A DNA stretch of 64,000 nucleotides from Nitratireductor luteus (GTDB taxonomy: Bacteria; Pseudomonadota; Alphaproteobacteria; Rhizobiales; Rhizobiaceae), in NCBI RefSeq assembly GCF_026162365.1, contig NZ_JAOANW010000008.1, positions 1 to 64,000 of the forward strand. The letters run 5' to 3'. Made by a program: the position numbers and the translations under genes. Shown here piece after piece: positions 1-8,838 of the stretch. A model generated the notes under the pieces. It was not told the origin of the DNA, did no database searches, and saw nothing but the letters and a program-made list of their open reading frames with translations. The number at the start of each line of letters is the position of its first letter. Positions within the stretch are counted from its first letter, which is position 1.

Positions 1-124
1 GGAGACATTGCCACCGATCACCACCGCCGCTCTCCCGCGGCGCAGGCCGCGCGCGGCTCCAAACGCACGCCCGTCTGATCGGCCGCCGAACGCGTCAGAA
101 TAAACGGGCGGTGAGAGAAGTGGG

Positions 125-1912
125 CTAATCCTTCGCGGCATCCGAAATGCGGAACTGCACCGAGCGGGTGCCGTTCCAGTAGTTGGCCGAAAGCGAACCG
201 GCCAAGTGGATGGAAGCGCCGCGATTGTCGAACAGGAACTTGCCGAGATCGCTTTCGGCCGCGCGAAAGGCGATGGCCTGGAGCCTGCCGCCCGACTGCG
301 AGCGGAGCTCGGCCCGCACGTGTCCGTTACCGACCACCCTGGCATCGGCCAGCCGGTGCCTGGGCAGCGCCAGCATGGGAGCCGGATGACCGGCGCCGAA
401 GGGCCCCGCCGCCTCCAGCCGGTCGAGCAGGTCGAAATTCGCGCCCTCGGCCGATAGCGCCGCATCGATCTGCAGGCTTTCCGCGTCCCTCAGACCGGCG
501 ATGGCCGTCGCGGCCTTTTCCTCGAAGAAGGCCCGCAACCGGCCGAGTTTTTCCCGCTCGACGGTGATGCCGGCCGCCATGGCGTGCCCGCCGCCCTTCA
601 CGAGCAGCCCCTCGTCCACCGCAGCGCGCACCAGCTTGCCGAGGTCGAAACCGGGTATCGACCGGCCGGAGCCTGCGCCCTTTCCGTTCAGATCGAAGGC
701 GATGGCGAACGTCGGCCTACGCGCATGATCCTTCAGCCGCGACGCGATCAGGCCGACGATCCCCGGATGCCAGTTGTCGGACGCCGTCACCAGTATGGCG
801 GGGCCTCCACCGGCAAGTTCGGCATCGGCTTCCGCGCGAGCCTCGGCCAGCATGGCGGTCTCCATTTCCTGACGCTCCCGGTTGAGCCGGTCGAGTGTCT
901 CGGCGATCGCTTCTGCCTCACTCGTCTCCGTGCAGGCGAGAAGATTGCTGCCGAGCGCCGCATTGCCGATGCGCCCGCCGGCATTGATACGCGGGCCGAT
1001 CAGGAAGCCGAGGTGATAAGGGTTGAGCGGCTCACCGATGCGCGAGATGCGCGCCAGCGCCGAAAGGCCGGGCGAGTTCATCTGCCGCGCCGCCAGCATG
1101 CCCTTGACCACGAAGGCGCGGTTGACGCCGATGAGCGGCACGACATCGCATACCGTGGCCAGCGCGACGAGGTCGAGCATGCCGAGAAGATCGAAAGGCG
1201 CGGTGGCCGGCATCTTCTCGCGCAGCAGCCGGCTCGCGCGCACCAGCGTCAGGAACACGACGCCGGCGGCGCACAGATGCCCCTGCCCGGAAAGGTCGTC
1301 CTCGCGGTTGGGATTGACCACGGCCACGCCTTCCGGCAGCGCGCCGCCCACCTGGTGATGGTCGAGAACGACCACGTCCGCGCCCGCCGCGCGGCCCGCC
1401 GCGATCGCTTCCGCGCTGTTCGTCCCGCAATCGACGGTGACGATCAGCGAGGCCCTGCCCGCCAGCTCCCGCATCGCATCCGGATTGGGTCCGTAGCCTT
1501 CGAAAATGCGGTCGGGAATATAGATTTCGCTGGCAACGCCGTAGTGGGTGAGGAAGCGCTTCATCATCGCCGAGGAGACCGCGCCGTCGACGTCGTAATC
1601 GCCGAAAATGGCGACGCGCTCGCCGCTCGCCGCCGCCGCGGCGATCCGTTCCGATGCCGGTCCCATGTCGGTCAGGGTCATCGGGTCGGGCAGGAGATCG
1701 CGAATGGCGGGCAGCAGGAAGCGCTGCGCATCGTCGGGCGCGACGCCGCGCCCGGCCAGAACGCGGCAGACGATGTCCGGCAGGCCGTGGCTCTGTGCCA
1801 TGGCAAGGGCCATGTTCTCGCCGCGCGCATCCAGCCGGTGCACCCAGCCAATGCCGCGTGCGGACTGCCGCACGTCGAGGAAGTACCGCTTGTCGCCCGT
1901 CACATCATGCAT
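125..1912 (-). CDS. recJ: Single-stranded-DNA-specific exonuclease RecJ
   Basis: RecJ degrades single-stranded DNA 5' to 3' and acts in the RecF recombination pathway, in mismatch repair and at stalled forks. The 595-aa protein has the usual RecJ length. It shows the DHH-family metal motifs: FGDYDVDGA near residues 102-111, LDHHQ near 183-187, and the DHHA1-type GGGHAMAAG near 439-447, followed by an OB-fold-like C-terminal domain. It lies 45 bp downstream of glpX on the same strand and is probably co-transcribed with it. The start is the first ATG of the frame; the stop is 124 bp from the window edge. Identification is firm. Confidence 0.96.
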   Translation of the reverse strand: MHDVTGDKRYFLDVRQSARGIGWVHRLDARGENMALAMAQSHGLPDIVCRVLAGRGVAPDDAQRFLLPAIRDLLPDPMTLTDMGPASERIAAAAASGERVAIFGDYDVDGAVSSAMMKRFLTHYGVASEIYIPDRIFEGYGPNPDAMRELAGRASLIVTVDCGTNSAEAIAAGRAAGADVVVLDHHQVGGALPEGVAVVNPNREDDLSGQGHLCAAGVVFLTLVRASRLLREKMPATAPFDLLGMLDLVALATVCDVVPLIGVNRAFVVKGMLAARQMNSPGLSALARISRIGEPLNPYHLGFLIGPRINAGGRIGNAALGSNLLACTETSEAEAIAETLDRLNRERQEMETAMLAEARAEADAELAGGGPAILVTASDNWHPGIVGLIASRLKDHARRPTFAIAFDLNGKGAGSGRSIPGFDLGKLVRAAVDEGLLVKGGGHAMAAGITVEREKLGRLRAFFEEKAATAIAGLRDAESLQIDAALSAEGANFDLLDRLEAAGPFGAGHPAPMLALPRHRLADARVVGNGHVRAELRSQSGGRLQAIAFRAAESDLGKFLFDNRGASIHLAGSLSANYWNGTRSVQFRISDAAKD

Positions 1913-1957
1913 GAAGGCGGGTTTGGTCGTTATTTGCAGTCAACGCAAGCCCGATGG

Positions 1958-2944
1958 TCAGAACTTGTCGAGATCCTGGTGCTCCGCCTTTATCTCACGC
2001 ACGGTGCGCGAGGAGGAGCGCATGACGATCGTATGAGTCTGGATCGAATCCCGTCCGAACTTCACGCCTGCGAGCAGGTTTCCATCCGTCACGCCGGTGG
2101 CGGCGAACAGCACGTCGCCCTTGGCCATCTCGTCCATGCGATAGACCTTGGCGGGATCGGAAATGCCCATTTTGGCCGCGCGCGCTATTTTTTCCTCGGT
2201 ATTGAGCTGCAGGCGGCCCTGCATCTGGCCGCCGATGCACCGCAGCGCCGCCGCCGCCAGAACACCCTCGGGCGCGCCGCCAATGCCGAGATAGATGTCA
2301 ATGCCGGTCTCGTCCGGATCGGTCGTGTGGATCACGCCCGCCACGTCGCCGTCGCCGATCAGCCGGATGGCGGCTCCCGTCGCACGCACCTCCTCGATCA
2401 GGCGCGCATGGCGCGGCCGGTCGAGGATGCAGGCGGTGATTTCGGAAACCGGAACGCCCTTGGCCTTGGCCAGGTTCTCGATATTCTCCACCGCCGGTGC
2501 GTCCAGGTCGACGATGCCTTCGGGATAGCCCGGCCCCACGGCGATCTTCTCCATGTAGACGTCCGGCGCGTAAAGCAGGCTGCCACGCTCGGCAATCGCG
2601 ATGACCGCCAGCGAATTGGGCAGGTTCTTGGCGCAGATCGTCGTGCCTTCCAGCGGGTCGAGCGCGATGTCCACCTCCGGCCCCTCACCCGCGCCCACTT
2701 CCTCGCCGATATAGAGCATCGGCGCCTCGTCGCGCTCGCCCTCGCCGATCACCACCGTGCCCTTGATGGGCAGCCGGTTGAGCTCGGAGCGCATGGCGTC
2801 CACGGCAACCTGGTCCGCCGCCTTCTCGTCGCCGCGGCCCCGGAGCCGCGCGGCCGCCACGGCGGCCCTCTCGGTCACGCGCACAAGCTCCAGCGTCAGA
2901 ATGCGGTCGAGACCGGCTTGCGGATTTTTCGGCATGAAGGTCAT
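1958..2944 (-). CDS. glpX: Class II fructose-1,6-bisphosphatase GlpX
   Basis: GlpX hydrolyses fructose-1,6-bisphosphate to fructose-6-phosphate in gluconeogenesis. The 328-aa protein is full length for the family. It carries the class II signatures GEGERDEAPM near residue 67 and DPLEGTTICAKN near 96, which hold the acidic residues that bind metal and phosphate, and a YMEKIAVGPGY segment further on. The gene sits directly upstream of recJ on the same strand, a pairing common in rhizobia. About 190 bp without a gene separate its start from the stop of the MocR regulator, which could hold its promoter. Identification is firm. Confidence 0.95.
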   Translation of the reverse strand: MTFMPKNPQAGLDRILTLELVRVTERAAVAAARLRGRGDEKAADQVAVDAMRSELNRLPIKGTVVIGEGERDEAPMLYIGEEVGAGEGPEVDIALDPLEGTTICAKNLPNSLAVIAIAERGSLLYAPDVYMEKIAVGPGYPEGIVDLDAPAVENIENLAKAKGVPVSEITACILDRPRHARLIEEVRATGAAIRLIGDGDVAGVIHTTDPDETGIDIYLGIGGAPEGVLAAAALRCIGGQMQGRLQLNTEEKIARAAKMGISDPAKVYRMDEMAKGDVLFAATGVTDGNLLAGVKFGRDSIQTHTIVMRSSSRTVREIKAEHQDLDKF

Positions 2945-3137
2945 CCCTGTTCTCCAGATTGGGCCGGTTTTCCAGACGGGCCCGCGTCCGCGGCGCGGAC
3001 GGAATTGAGCTCGGCCCTTGTGGCAAACGGAGGTTCGCGCCGCAAGAGCCCTGCGTGTTCACCTAGCAACATGAATCGATTGAATAAATATGACAGCGCG
3101 AGAGGAATGCCAGCTCTCGTGTCGTATCGTGGGGGGT

Positions 3138-4562
3138 TCAACCCCTCATCGCCTTCTCGAGCACCTCGAATATGCGTTGATCGCCGGACTGGGCGACGTT
3201 GAAGCGCAGGTAGCTGTTGGCTGTCCGGGAAAGGCTAAACGCATTGCCGGGTGCCAGCACGATATTGGCCGCAAGGGCATGGCGGGCGATTTCGGCCGCA
3301 TCGATGCCGTCGGGCAGCCTGCACCAGAGGAACATGCCGGCTTGCGGCTCGATCCACGGCGTGATCCCGATTGCCGCCAATCGGCCGGTCACGTCGATCA
3401 TGGCGCGCGAAAGGCGCAGCCGCAGCGCTTCCATGTGCTTGCGATAACTCCCGTCCCTGAGAAGCGTCAGCACCAGCTCCGCGGCAAACCGTCCACCGCC
3501 GAAAGAGGTGGCGATCTTGAGATCGGTGAGGCCCTCGATCCAGTCCGGGGGCGCGGCGATGAAGCCGCAACGCACCGATGCCGAAAGCGTCTTCGAGAAG
3601 CTGCCGATATGGACGACCCGGTCCAGACCGTCGAACGCGGCCAGGCGCGGTGCGGGCGTATGTTCGAAATCGGCAAAGATGTCGTCCTCGATGATCGTCA
3701 GCCCCGACTGGTCGGCGAGCTTCAGCAGGCGATGCGCGACAACGGGGGAAAGGGTCGCGCCGGTGGGATTATGTAGCGCCGAGTTGGTGATGTAGAGGCG
3801 CGGCCGGTGTTCGCTCAGCGCCCGCGCGAACAGATCGATGTCAGGCCCCGAGGGCGTATAGGGGACCCCCACGATGTTCGCCCGGTGCGCGCGCAGCAGC
3901 GCATGGAAATTGAAATAGCAGGGGTCGTCGACCAGAACCGTGTCTCCGGGCTCGAGCAGGAAGCGGCAGAGAAGGTCGATGGCCTGCGTACCCGATTCGG
4001 TCAGGACGATCTGGTCGGGCGAGGCCTCGATGCCATGCTCGCCCATACGCCGCGCCAGAAGCTGGCGCAGCGGGGCGAGCCCCAGTGGCGTGCCGTAGTC
4101 GGTCAGCGCCGCATCGTCGGCGCGCGCCAGCGTCCGCAGCGCGCGGCGCAGACCGCCCTCCGGCATCCACGAGGCCGGCAGCCAGCCGCAGCCGGGTTTC
4201 AGCACCTGCCCGCCCGCATCCAGAGACTGGCGCGACACCCAAAGCGGATCGATCTCCCGGTCGAGCCTGGGGCCGACATCGGCCAGCGACAACGGCGCCA
4301 GCGGGCTGGAAACATAAAAGCCGGAGCCCGGCCGCGACCGGATCGTGCCCTCCGCCACCAGTCTTTCATAGGCTTCGACGACGGTGGATGTGGAAACCTG
4401 CATGGTTCTAGCAAAGGAGCGGATGGACGGCAGCTTCGCGCCCGGCGTCAGGCTGCGCGCAGCAATGCGCTGGCGGATTCTCGCCATGACCGCGCCGACC
4501 AGCGTTGCCTCATTCCCGTCGATGCCGGTGCGATCGTCCATCTGTAATGCTTCAGTACCCAT
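3138..4562 (-). CDS. MocR/PdxR-type GntR regulator with aminotransferase-like domain
   Basis: This is a fusion of an N-terminal GntR winged helix-turn-helix (about residues 15-80, with LPSIRSFAR and STSTVVEAYERL) and a fold-type I aminotransferase domain (about 110-470). The PLP lysine is in GSFSKTLSA near residue 323. MocR proteins use bound PLP to sense amino acids or vitamin B6 and usually control a neighbouring gene. Here the divergent EamA transporter starts 88 bp away and is the obvious target. The 474-aa length is typical. The effector cannot be told from the sequence. Confidence 0.9.
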   Translation of the reverse strand: MGTEALQMDDRTGIDGNEATLVGAVMARIRQRIAARSLTPGAKLPSIRSFARTMQVSTSTVVEAYERLVAEGTIRSRPGSGFYVSSPLAPLSLADVGPRLDREIDPLWVSRQSLDAGGQVLKPGCGWLPASWMPEGGLRRALRTLARADDAALTDYGTPLGLAPLRQLLARRMGEHGIEASPDQIVLTESGTQAIDLLCRFLLEPGDTVLVDDPCYFNFHALLRAHRANIVGVPYTPSGPDIDLFARALSEHRPRLYITNSALHNPTGATLSPVVAHRLLKLADQSGLTIIEDDIFADFEHTPAPRLAAFDGLDRVVHIGSFSKTLSASVRCGFIAAPPDWIEGLTDLKIATSFGGGRFAAELVLTLLRDGSYRKHMEALRLRLSRAMIDVTGRLAAIGITPWIEPQAGMFLWCRLPDGIDAAEIARHALAANIVLAPGNAFSLSRTANSYLRFNVAQSGDQRIFEVLEKAMRG

Positions 4563-4575
4563 AACAGTTTTGACG

Positions 4576-4597
4576 AACTGTACTGGATTGTATCTGG
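4576..4597. promoter_or_regulatory. Probable MocR operator (direct repeat)
   Basis: The short intergenic region between the MocR regulator and the EamA transporter holds two near-identical half-sites in tandem, TGTACTGG at 4579-4586 and TGTATCTGG at 4589-4597. Direct repeats of this kind between divergent MocR and EamA genes are typical MocR binding sites. The repeat is seen directly; binding is inferred. Confidence 0.45.
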
Positions 4598-4650
4598 CAA
4601 CGCCATCCGCAGCCGCCGATAACAGCCGAAAACGACACGGGATTCATGAA

Positions 4651-5514
4651 TTGGACAAGACGGCGAGCGGCTGGATCAACGGGTTCCTGGGCATACTGAT
4701 ATTCAGCGGGTCGCTGCCGGCGACGCGAGTGGCGGTGATGGAGTTCGATCCCGTCTTCCTGACGGCCGCGCGCGCGGCCATCGCCGGACTGCTGGGTCTC
4801 GCGCTCCTGACGGCGTTTCGCGAGAAGCGCCCGGAGCGCGGCGACCTGCTGTCACTGGCCATCGTGGCGCTCGGCGTCGTGGTGGGCTTTCCGCTGCTCA
4901 CGGCGCTGGCGCTCGAATATATCACGTCCGCTCATTCCATCGTCTTCATCGGCCTGCTGCCGTTGGCGACGGCGATTTTCGGCGTGCTGCGCGGTGGCGA
5001 GCGTCCTCAGCCGGCCTTCTGGTTGTTCTCTTGCCTCGGCAGCGCGCTCGTTGCCGGCTTCGCGGCGACGCAGGGCCTTTCCGTCTCGCCCATCGGAGAC
5101 CTCCTGATGCTGGCAGCGATCGTCGTATGCGGGCTGGGCTATGCGGAAGGTGGGAAACTGTCGCGCAAGCTCGGCGGCTGGCAGGTAATTTCCTGGGCGC
5201 TCGTCCTGTCGCTGCCGATCATGCTGGCGCTGACCTTCGTCACCATGCCGCTATCGCTGAGGGGCATAGGCGACGCCGCCTGGGTGGGGTTCACCTATGT
5301 CTCGCTGTTCAGCATGCTCATCGGCTTTGTGTTCTGGTATCGCGGGCTGGCGCAGGGCGGCATCGCCGCCGTCGGGCAGCTGCAGCTCCTTCAGCCCTTC
5401 TTCGGCCTCGCGCTGGCCGCTGGCCTGCTGCGCGAGCAGGTGAGCGCGAGCATGCTCGTGGTGACGATTGCCGTCGTGCTGTGCGTGGCGGGGGCCAAGA
5501 AGTTCGCGAGATAG
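4651..5514 (+). CDS. EamA/DMT-superfamily transporter
   Basis: This is an inner-membrane protein of about 287 aa with ten predicted hydrophobic segments in two EamA repeats, the form typical of drug/metabolite exporters (amino acid or metabolite efflux). The reading frame is open far upstream, but that part overlaps the divergent regulator. The first start leading straight into the first membrane segment is TTG at 4651 (LDKTASGWINGF). An ATG at 4646 is in the wrong frame. Family members usually have 280-300 aa, which supports this start. The substrate is unknown; expression is probably controlled by the adjacent MocR protein. Confidence 0.85.
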   Translation: MDKTASGWINGFLGILIFSGSLPATRVAVMEFDPVFLTAARAAIAGLLGLALLTAFREKRPERGDLLSLAIVALGVVVGFPLLTALALEYITSAHSIVFIGLLPLATAIFGVLRGGERPQPAFWLFSCLGSALVAGFAATQGLSVSPIGDLLMLAAIVVCGLGYAEGGKLSRKLGGWQVISWALVLSLPIMLALTFVTMPLSLRGIGDAAWVGFTYVSLFSMLIGFVFWYRGLAQGGIAAVGQLQLLQPFFGLALAAGLLREQVSASMLVVTIAVVLCVAGAKKFAR

Positions 5515-5532
5515 CGGGGCACGCGGCCCCGC
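5514..5532. terminator. Hairpin between convergent EamA and hom genes
   Basis: A perfect 7-bp GC stem, GCGGGGC at 5514-5520 and GCCCCGC at 5526-5532, with a 5-nt loop sits between two convergent stop codons. No clear U-tract follows, so its terminator role is inferred from position and stem strength. Confidence 0.45.
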
Positions 5533-5535
5533 CCC

Positions 5536-6846
5536 TTACGCCGCCCGCTCGATGCGGATCACCTGTGCCTTGTCCACCAGATGCCCGTCCTTGACGATGC
5601 CGTCGACGGCCTTGCGAACGGCGGCCTCTGTCGTCTCGTGAGTGACGAGGATCACGGTCTTGTGGGCGTCTTCGGTAGCGTCGCCGTGTTGGACGATGGA
5701 CTCCAGCGAAATGTCGTTGTCGGCCATGCGCTTGGCGATTGCGGCGAAAACGCCGGCGCGGTCGTGCACCGTCAACCGGATGAAATAGCCGCCCTCGTGG
5801 GAGCGCATGCGCGCGCGCTTGTAGGGCACGAGCTCTCTGGCCGGCCGGCCGAAGACCGGTCCGTGCTGGAAGCCAGGGCGGCTCTTGGCGATGTCGGCCA
5901 CGTCGCCGATGACCGCCGATGCGGTCGCATCGCCGCCCGCGCCGGGACCTGTCAGAAGCAGCTCGCCCAGATAATCCGTCTCGACGGCCACGGCATTGGT
6001 GACACCGTGCACCTGCGCGATGACCGAGCTTACCGGAACCATGGTCGGATGCACCCGCTGCTCGATGCCGCTCTCCGTCTTCTGCGCCACGCCCAGGAGC
6101 TTGATGCGGTAGCCGAGCTCGGCGGCAGCACGAATATCGGCCTGGGTGATATTGGAGATACCTTCGAGATAGATGTCGTCCGCTGAAATCCTGCAGCCGA
6201 AAGCGAGGCTGGTGAGGATCGACAGCTTGTGCGCGGTATCCTGGCCTTCGATGTCGAAGGTCGGGTCTGCCTCCGCATAACCAAGACGCTGCGCATCCGC
6301 GAGGCAATCCTCGAAGCTGATGCCCTCGGCCTCCATGCGGGTGAGGATGTAGTTGCAGGTGCCATTCATGATGCCGAAGACGCGGGTGACGCTGTTGCCT
6401 GCCATGGCCTCGCGCATCGTCTTGATGATCGGGATGCCACCGGCCACCGCCGCCTCGTAATTGAGGAGCACGCCCTTTTTCTCGGCGATCGTCGCCAGTT
6501 GGACGCCATGCCTTGAAAGCAGCGCCTTGTTGGCCGTCACCACGTGACGGCCGGCCTCGAGCGCCGCCTTGACGGAGGAAAGTGCCGGGCCGTCCTCGCC
6601 GCCGATCAACTCGACGAAGACGTCGATGTCGCCGGCCCTGGCCAGGGCCACCGGATCGTCGAACCATTGCGCATTGCCCAGATCGATGCCGCGGTCGCGG
6701 TTGCGGTCGCGCGCCGAAACGCCGACGACCGTGATCTCGCGCCCGCATTGCCGCGTGAGCTCGGCAGCCTTGTCCTGCAACATCCGCACCATGCTGGCGC
6801 CCACTGTGCCCAATCCGGCAATTCCTATGCGCAAGGCTTCGGCCAT
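5536..6846 (-). CDS. hom: Homoserine dehydrogenase
   Basis: The enzyme reduces aspartate semialdehyde to homoserine with NAD(P)H, the branch point to threonine and methionine. The protein has an N-terminal Rossmann motif GLGTVGASM, the ANKALLSRHG segment and the catalytic-domain segment YEAAVAGGIPIIKTMREA. A C-terminal ACT domain (about residues 355-430) indicates allosteric feedback, usually by threonine. An in-frame ATG exists at 6912, but MAEALRIGIAGLG at 6846 begins directly at the nucleotide-binding strand and gives the usual 436 aa. The aminotransferase lies about 100 bp upstream on the same strand. Confidence 0.95.
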   Translation of the reverse strand: MAEALRIGIAGLGTVGASMVRMLQDKAAELTRQCGREITVVGVSARDRNRDRGIDLGNAQWFDDPVALARAGDIDVFVELIGGEDGPALSSVKAALEAGRHVVTANKALLSRHGVQLATIAEKKGVLLNYEAAVAGGIPIIKTMREAMAGNSVTRVFGIMNGTCNYILTRMEAEGISFEDCLADAQRLGYAEADPTFDIEGQDTAHKLSILTSLAFGCRISADDIYLEGISNITQADIRAAAELGYRIKLLGVAQKTESGIEQRVHPTMVPVSSVIAQVHGVTNAVAVETDYLGELLLTGPGAGGDATASAVIGDVADIAKSRPGFQHGPVFGRPARELVPYKRARMRSHEGGYFIRLTVHDRAGVFAAIAKRMADNDISLESIVQHGDATEDAHKTVILVTHETTEAAVRKAVDGIVKDGHLVDKAQVIRIERAA

Positions 6847-6947
6847 AACGGGATAACCCCTCCGATCATTCCTGGAAGTGACTGTTGAAATTCTAGCTTC
6901 GTCCTGATGCACGATGTCCGAAAAGTCCGCAACTTTCCGGCATCGCG

Positions 6948-8165
6948 CTATCTGCGCGCGCTCAGCGGCACGACGTTGTCGGCGTTCTGCGCGGCGGATG
7001 CAAGGAAGCGCTTGATGCTGCGGGCAGCCTGGCGGATGCGATGCTCGTTTTCCACAAGCGCGATGCGCACATAATCATCGCCGTGCTCGCCGAAGCCGAT
7101 GCCGGGCGCCACCGCCACGTCCGCCTGCTCGACCAGGAGCTTGGAGAATTCGAGCGACCCCATGGCCTTGAACGGCTCGGGGATCGGCGCCCAGGCGAAC
7201 ATGGTGGCCGGCGGCGGCGGGACGTGCCAGCCGGCCCTGCCGAAGGAATCCACCAGCACGTCGCGGCGGCGGCGATAGACCGAGCGCACCTCGTCGATCT
7301 CCGCCCCGTCCGAGTTGAGCCCCGCGGTCGCGGCAACCTGGATGGGCGTGAACGCGCCGTAGTCGAGATAGGACTTCACCCGCGAAAGCGCGGAGATCAG
7401 CCTTTCATTGCCGACAGCGAAGCCCATGCGCCAGCCGGGCATGGAAAAGGTCTTCGACATGGAGGTGAACTCGACCGTCACGTCCATCGCGCCCGGAACC
7501 TGGAGCACGGAAGGCGGCGGCGCGCCCTCGAAATAGATCTCCGCATAGGCAAGGTCGGAAAGGATGATGATGTCGTTCTTGCGGGCGAAGGCCACCACAT
7601 CCTTGTAGAAATCGAGCGTCGCCACACAGGCCGTCGGGTTCGACGGGTAGTTGAGGATCAGCGCCAGCGGCTTGGGAATGGAATGGCGTACGGCCCGCTC
7701 CAGCGCCGGGATGAAGCCTTCATCGGGCTCGGCCTGCATGGAGCGGATAACGCCGCCCGACATGATGAAGCCGAAGGCGTGGATCGGATAGGTCGGGTTG
7801 GGGCAAAGCACCACGTCGCCCGGCGCCGTGATCGCCTGCGCCATGTTGGCGAAACCTTCCTTCGAGCCCAGCGTGGCCACGATCTGGCTCTCGGGATCGA
7901 GCTTCACGCCAAAGCGCCGCGCGTAGTAGGCGGCCTGGGCGCGGCGCAGGCCGGGAATGCCCCTCGACGAGGAGTAGCGGTGCGTGCGCGGGTCGCGCAC
8001 GACCTCGCAAAGCTTGTCGACGATGGATTTCGGCGTCGGAAGGTCGGGATTGCCCATGCCGAGGTCGATGATGTCGGCGCCGCGCGAGCGAGCGCTGGCC
8101 TTGAGCCGGTTCACCTGCTCGAAGACATAGGGCGGCAGCCTGCGGACCTTGTGAAACTCTTCCAT
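6948..8165 (-). CDS. LL-diaminopimelate aminotransferase / AlaC-type class I aminotransferase
   Basis: This is a PLP-dependent fold-type I aminotransferase of 405 aa. It shows the opening DLGMGNPDLPTP, the NYPSNPT motif that contacts PLP and substrate, the Schiff-base lysine in SMSKTFSMPGW near residue 237, and the carboxylate-binding arginine region near VRIAL. Rhizobial members of this group are annotated either as LL-diaminopimelate aminotransferases or as alanine transaminases. Its position before homoserine dehydrogenase fits aspartate-family amino-acid metabolism. Exact substrate preference cannot be read from the sequence. Confidence 0.9.
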   Translation of the reverse strand: MEEFHKVRRLPPYVFEQVNRLKASARSRGADIIDLGMGNPDLPTPKSIVDKLCEVVRDPRTHRYSSSRGIPGLRRAQAAYYARRFGVKLDPESQIVATLGSKEGFANMAQAITAPGDVVLCPNPTYPIHAFGFIMSGGVIRSMQAEPDEGFIPALERAVRHSIPKPLALILNYPSNPTACVATLDFYKDVVAFARKNDIIILSDLAYAEIYFEGAPPPSVLQVPGAMDVTVEFTSMSKTFSMPGWRMGFAVGNERLISALSRVKSYLDYGAFTPIQVAATAGLNSDGAEIDEVRSVYRRRRDVLVDSFGRAGWHVPPPPATMFAWAPIPEPFKAMGSLEFSKLLVEQADVAVAPGIGFGEHGDDYVRIALVENEHRIRQAARSIKRFLASAAQNADNVVPLSARR

Positions 8166-8240
8166 AGCCCTGTTCCATATAGCATTTTGCAGTCAGGTGG
8201 ACCCACCTGACGTCCGCATAAATGCGGAAAACAAAGAGAT

Positions 8241-8280
8241 AGAGCGTCCTTTATGCGTCCGAATGGACGCATGGCGCTCT
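8241..8280. repeat. Intergenic palindromic repeat (rhizobial type)
   Basis: The sequence folds into a long stem: AGAGCG at 8241-8246 pairs with CGCTCT at 8275-8280, and inside it ATGCGTCC at 8253-8260 pairs with GGACGCAT at 8265-8272 around a GAAT loop. It lies in the gap upstream of the aminotransferase gene. I recall very similar elements scattered through Hyphomicrobiales intergenic regions, but cannot count copies beyond this window. Confidence 0.6.
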
Positions 8281-8351
8281 AGTGAGAGATCGCCGCTCTA
8301 TATACCCGTTCGCGATACCGGTCGATAGAAGAAGGCGGCGAACGATCTGCC

Positions 8352-8741
8352 CTATTCCGTCGCCTCGATCTCGCGCTGCGCTTCATCGCCATGCTGTAGG
8401 GCGAGCCGCCGCAGCCGCTCGCGCTCGGAGGCCGCCTGTCCGGCAGAAGCAGCGCTGCCCTGGCGAGCCCGCGCCGCCGCTAGATCGTCGGTGAGCGCGG
8501 CGCGGTCTTCGTCGCTGAGTTGCTCGAAAGCCGGCTCGGCACGTATATTGAGATTGGGGTAGCCGTCGGGCTGTGTCGGTTGGGCGGCGGCGGGCGGTGG
8601 CAGGACTGCCGCGGTAGGTTGCGGGGCGATCTCATCGAGCGCCATGGTCGAGCAGGAACCGGACGCGGCCAGAAAACCGGCGCCGAATGCGGCGCGGATT
8701 GCGATTATGCAATAATTCCGGCGCGGTCTCGCGATTTTCAT
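8352..8741 (-). CDS. Small hypothetical lipoprotein
   Basis: This 129-aa protein has a basic N-terminus, a hydrophobic segment and a lipobox-like ASGSC with the cysteine at residue 30, so it is probably lipidated and anchored in the envelope. The rest is a proline/alanine-rich linker followed by a charged, probably helical C-terminus that begins at QLSDEDRAALTDDLAAARA. No enzymatic motif is visible. It is divergent from phaC. I do not recognise a named family. Confidence 0.7.
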   Translation of the reverse strand: MKIARPRRNYCIIAIRAAFGAGFLAASGSCSTMALDEIAPQPTAAVLPPPAAAQPTQPDGYPNLNIRAEPAFEQLSDEDRAALTDDLAAARARQGSAASAGQAASERERLRRLALQHGDEAQREIEATE

Positions 8742-8838
8742 ATTGTTTTCCTGGTCAACGCTTTAGGTTTTCATAGGAAGGAAAGACTCTTTCCGCCGCA
8801 GTATGTCAATATAGCGCAACTGGGAGGCAGCGCGATCT

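Noticed and set aside
584-3202. 872-aa frame on the plus strand
   Set aside because: It lies antisense to recJ and glpX, is rich in Arg/His/Gly, has no motif and results from GC-rich third positions.
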